In this document: positions 6,041-7,442 of the stretch, piece after piece
How the letters are laid out: each line of letters opens with the position of its first letter
How positions within the stretch are numbered: the stretch's first letter is position 1
Assembly: GCA_021200395.1 (NCBI GenBank)
Contig: JAJQGQ010000001.1
Location: forward strand, 1 to 7,442
DNA length: 7,442 nucleotides
Origin: Erysipelotrichaceae bacterium
Lineage (GTDB): Bacteria > Bacillota_I > Bacilli_A > Erysipelotrichales > Coprobacillaceae
Direction: 5' to 3'
Program-made: the position numbers and the translations under genes
The notes under the pieces: generated by a model
What the model was told of the DNA's origin: nothing
Databases searched by the model: none
The model's input: only the letters and a program-made list of their open reading frames with translations

Positions 6041-6981
6041 TGGTTACACGTGTATATGTTTTTACAGGATTTTTAGATAGTGGTAAGTCTTCTTTTATTG
6101 CTGATACAGTATTAGGTACTGATTTTTGTGAAAATGAAAAGACTGTGTTACTTGTAAGTGAACAAGGAGAAGTTGAGTTTAAGCAAGAAGCTTTTGAACA
6201 AATGGAATGTGATTTGGTTTATGTTGATAATCCATTAGAAATGACAACTGAATATTTAGAGTCTATAGATGATAAATATCAGCCAACCCAAGTATTAGTA
6301 GAATATAATGGTATGTATAATGTAGATGATTTCCTTACACAGAAGTTCCCAGCTAATTGGGAAGTTGTACAAGTACTGACAACCATTAATGCACAAACAT
6401 TTAACCTTTATATTCAAAATATGCGTTCATTGTTATATCAACATGTTTTACATACAGATTTATTGATATTTAATCGTATTAGTGAAAATACAAAGAAATC
6501 TTTCTTGCGTAATAATATCAAAGCTATTAATTCTCAATGTCAGATTATTTATGAAATGGAAGATGGTTCTATTAATACCTTAGGTGATGATGAATTACCA
6601 TTTGATATTAATGCTGATGAATTAGATATTTTAGATCATGATTTTGGTTTATTCTGTATGGATACAATGGATCATCCTGAAAGATATGAAGGTAAAACTG
6701 TTACCCTTAAAGGTAAGTTTATTGGTCTAGATAAACAATTGGATAATTGTTTTGTAATGGGACGTATGGCTATGGTTTGTTGTGAACAGGATACTTCTTT
6801 AGTAGGTATGGTTTGTGAACATCCTTTAGGTGAAAAGCTTGTGCCTAATGAATGGATTAAAGTTAAAGGTAAAATTTACTTAGATTATGATCCTGAAATT
6901 AATGGTGATTTTTGTATATTAAAAGTGGACGAACTAAATGTCGTTCCTCCACTTGAAAATGAATATGTGACATTTGATTAG
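6040..6981 (+). CDS. COG0523-like GTPase fused to a YcgQ/TIGR03943-like C-terminal domain
   Basis: A 313-residue protein with two parts. Residues 1-~185 look like a diverged G3E GTPase: Walker A GFLDSGKSS at 10-18, SEQGEVE at 40-46 in the switch position, VLVEYNG at 85-91 (Glu88, Gly91) as Walker B, and LIFNR at 142-146 where NKxD would be. The CxCC motif of the family is absent; the equivalent stretch reads MECDLVYVDNP. Residues ~200-313 resemble the C-terminal domain of YcgQ (DUF1980/TIGR03943): GKTVTLKGKF (218-227), GRMAMVCCEQD (241-251) with the Cys247-Cys248 and Asp251 pattern, EWIKVKGKIY (271-280), then a short VVPPLENEYV end. YcgQ proteins usually sit beside a YcgR-type permease, but none is in this window. 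The ATG overlaps the previous TAA, with GGAG at 6029-6032 as ribosome site. The role is probably metal-related and joint with the first GTPase; the domain match is from memory, without a search. Confidence 0.85.
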   Translation: MVTRVYVFTGFLDSGKSSFIADTVLGTDFCENEKTVLLVSEQGEVEFKQEAFEQMECDLVYVDNPLEMTTEYLESIDDKYQPTQVLVEYNGMYNVDDFLTQKFPANWEVVQVLTTINAQTFNLYIQNMRSLLYQHVLHTDLLIFNRISENTKKSFLRNNIKAINSQCQIIYEMEDGSINTLGDDELPFDINADELDILDHDFGLFCMDTMDHPERYEGKTVTLKGKFIGLDKQLDNCFVMGRMAMVCCEQDTSLVGMVCEHPLGEKLVPNEWIKVKGKIYLDYDPEINGDFCILKVDELNVVPPLENEYVTFD

Positions 6982-7008
6982 GGCTACTTAGTAGTCCTTT
7001 TTATTTTT
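6980..7008 (+). terminator. Rho-independent terminator of the GTPase operon
   Basis: AGGGCTAC and GTAGTCCT pair with one G-U around a TTA loop (6980-6998), followed by TTTTTATTTTT. The stem begins in the stop codon of the second GTPase gene, so the operon ends with these two genes. Its T-tract also overlaps the TAA of the convergent minus-strand gene; on that strand no T-run follows the stem, so it should work mainly rightward. Confidence 0.85.
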
Positions 7009-7303
7009 CATAAAGAATTCTGCCATCTGTTAATGTAATACTTTGTGTTTCTTCTACAACAATAGCTTGTGGCCAACTTTTACCACCTAATTCCGCTAAA
7101 ACCGTATTCACTTCTAAAGTATATGCACCTTCTGATACTTCTTTTAACTGATATGAATCAAAATTTAATCCACTAGAAGTTGTATTCAACACCAGTACGA
7201 CATAATCATCTTCTTCATAAACTTTATCAACAAATACATTCCTATCTGATTGATGCGTTAAACGATAACCTCCAAACAATGCTACAATCAAAACAACAAC
7301 CAC
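7001..7303 (-). CDS. Small membrane-anchored protein of unknown function, start disrupted at an A8 tract
   Basis: The uninterrupted frame from a GTG at 7303 gives 100 residues: a hydrophobic start (VVVLIVALFGGYRL) followed by a polar, beta-rich-looking domain, so a membrane-anchored outward-facing protein is likely. I do not recognise the family. The GTG has no ribosome site and would clip the anchor. A much better start, ATG at 7323 after AAAGGAAGG (7333-7341), lies in another frame: it reads MKKKLVLWLLF and stops at 7288-7290. One extra A in the A8 tract, or a -1 ribosomal shift on A-AAA-AAG, would join them as a 107-residue protein starting MKKKVSIVVVVLIVALF, a typical Lys-rich signal anchor. 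So the gene is either phase-variable, frameshift-expressed, a fresh pseudogene, or affected by a sequencing error. The TAA lies in the T-tract of the convergent terminator. Confidence 0.68.
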   Translation of the reverse strand: MVVVLIVALFGGYRLTHQSDRNVFVDKVYEEDDYVVLVLNTTSSGLNFDSYQLKEVSEGAYTLEVNTVLAELGGKSWPQAIVVEETQSITLTDGRILYEK

Positions 7304-7312
7304 AATACTAAC

Positions 7313-7320
7313 TTTTTTTT
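7313..7320 (-). repeat. A8 homopolymer in codons 2-4 of the small protein's natural start
   Basis: The minus strand reads ATG followed by eight A and then GTTAGTATTGTG. With eight A the ATG frame ends after 11 codons; with nine it continues into the open frame. The last seven bases form A-AAA-AAG in the ATG phase, the same heptamer that gives -1 frameshifting in bacterial dnaX genes. Confidence 0.85.
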
Positions 7321-7328
7321 CATTAAAA

Positions 7329-7442
7329 TCATCCTTCCTTTATTATTAATATTATTCTAAATATAAATATGCCAATCCATATAGTTACAAATTCATATGA
7401 CATATAAGCTAATTGATAAATAAACGTTGGAAATATCATAAT
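7329..7442 (-). CDS. C-terminal end of a hydrophobic, probably membrane protein (partial)
   Basis: From the right edge, the minus strand is open for 37 codons before a TGA at 7329-7331. The peptide is rich in Ile, Phe and Tyr, with a hydrophobic run FVTIWIGIFIFRIILII followed by KEG at the end, which looks like a last membrane helix with a charged tail. The stop lies five bases before the ATG at 7323 of the next gene, and the last codons (AAG-GAA-GGA) double as that gene's ribosome site, a layout typical of coupled operon genes. The stretch is short and AT-rich, so chance openness cannot be excluded; family unknown. Confidence 0.5.
   Translation of the reverse strand: MMIFPTFIYQLAYMSYEFVTIWIGIFIFRIILIIKEG

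Noticed and set aside
6980..7008. Bidirectional terminator serving also the convergent small gene.
   Set aside because: On the minus strand the stem is followed by AATCAAATG rather than a T-run, so only rightward termination is supported.

Overview
The window is AT-rich DNA from a low-GC Gram-positive bacterium. Coding is dense, Shine-Dalgarno sites are strong (GGAGG-like), promoters are sigma-A type, and several genes couple through TAATG overlaps. The protein types, notably the two-subunit ABC exporter and the paired COG0523 GTPases, would fit a gut Bacillota such as Erysipelotrichia or Clostridia. The exact taxon cannot be fixed from this sequence alone.

Layout: (1) Positions 58-4798, minus strand, hold a four-gene operon in the order Asp/Glu racemase-family protein, MarR-family regulator, ABC exporter half-transporter A (degenerate nucleotide site) and half-transporter B (canonical catalytic Glu). 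(2) Positions 4799-5026 are a divergent control region. It holds a near-consensus promoter for the leftward operon, with two SlyA/MarR-like palindromes starting at its -10 box, and a separate extended -10 promoter for the rightward genes. (3) Positions 5027-6981, plus strand, hold two overlapping COG0523 (CobW/P47K-type) GTPase genes. The first has the CxCC metal motif and a His-rich loop. The second lacks CxCC and carries a C-terminal domain resembling YcgQ/TIGR03943. A hairpin terminator overlaps its stop codon. (4) Positions 7001-7442, minus strand, hold a small membrane-anchored protein whose natural start is one base out of frame across an A8 tract, preceded by the C-terminal end of a hydrophobic protein that runs off the window.

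How the genes may work together: the leftward operon looks like a self-regulated efflux locus, in which the MarR protein probably represses its own promoter until a ligand is present and the two ABC subunits form one asymmetric heterodimeric exporter. The racemase-like first gene is unusual company and may point to an amino-acid-like substrate or signal, but this is inference. The rightward pair is probably a metal (perhaps zinc) handling module; no convincing Zur or Fur box was found. The most curious local signal is the A8 tract at 7313-7320, where an indel, transcriptional slippage or a -1 ribosomal shift would join a good SD and ATG to the open frame of the small protein.
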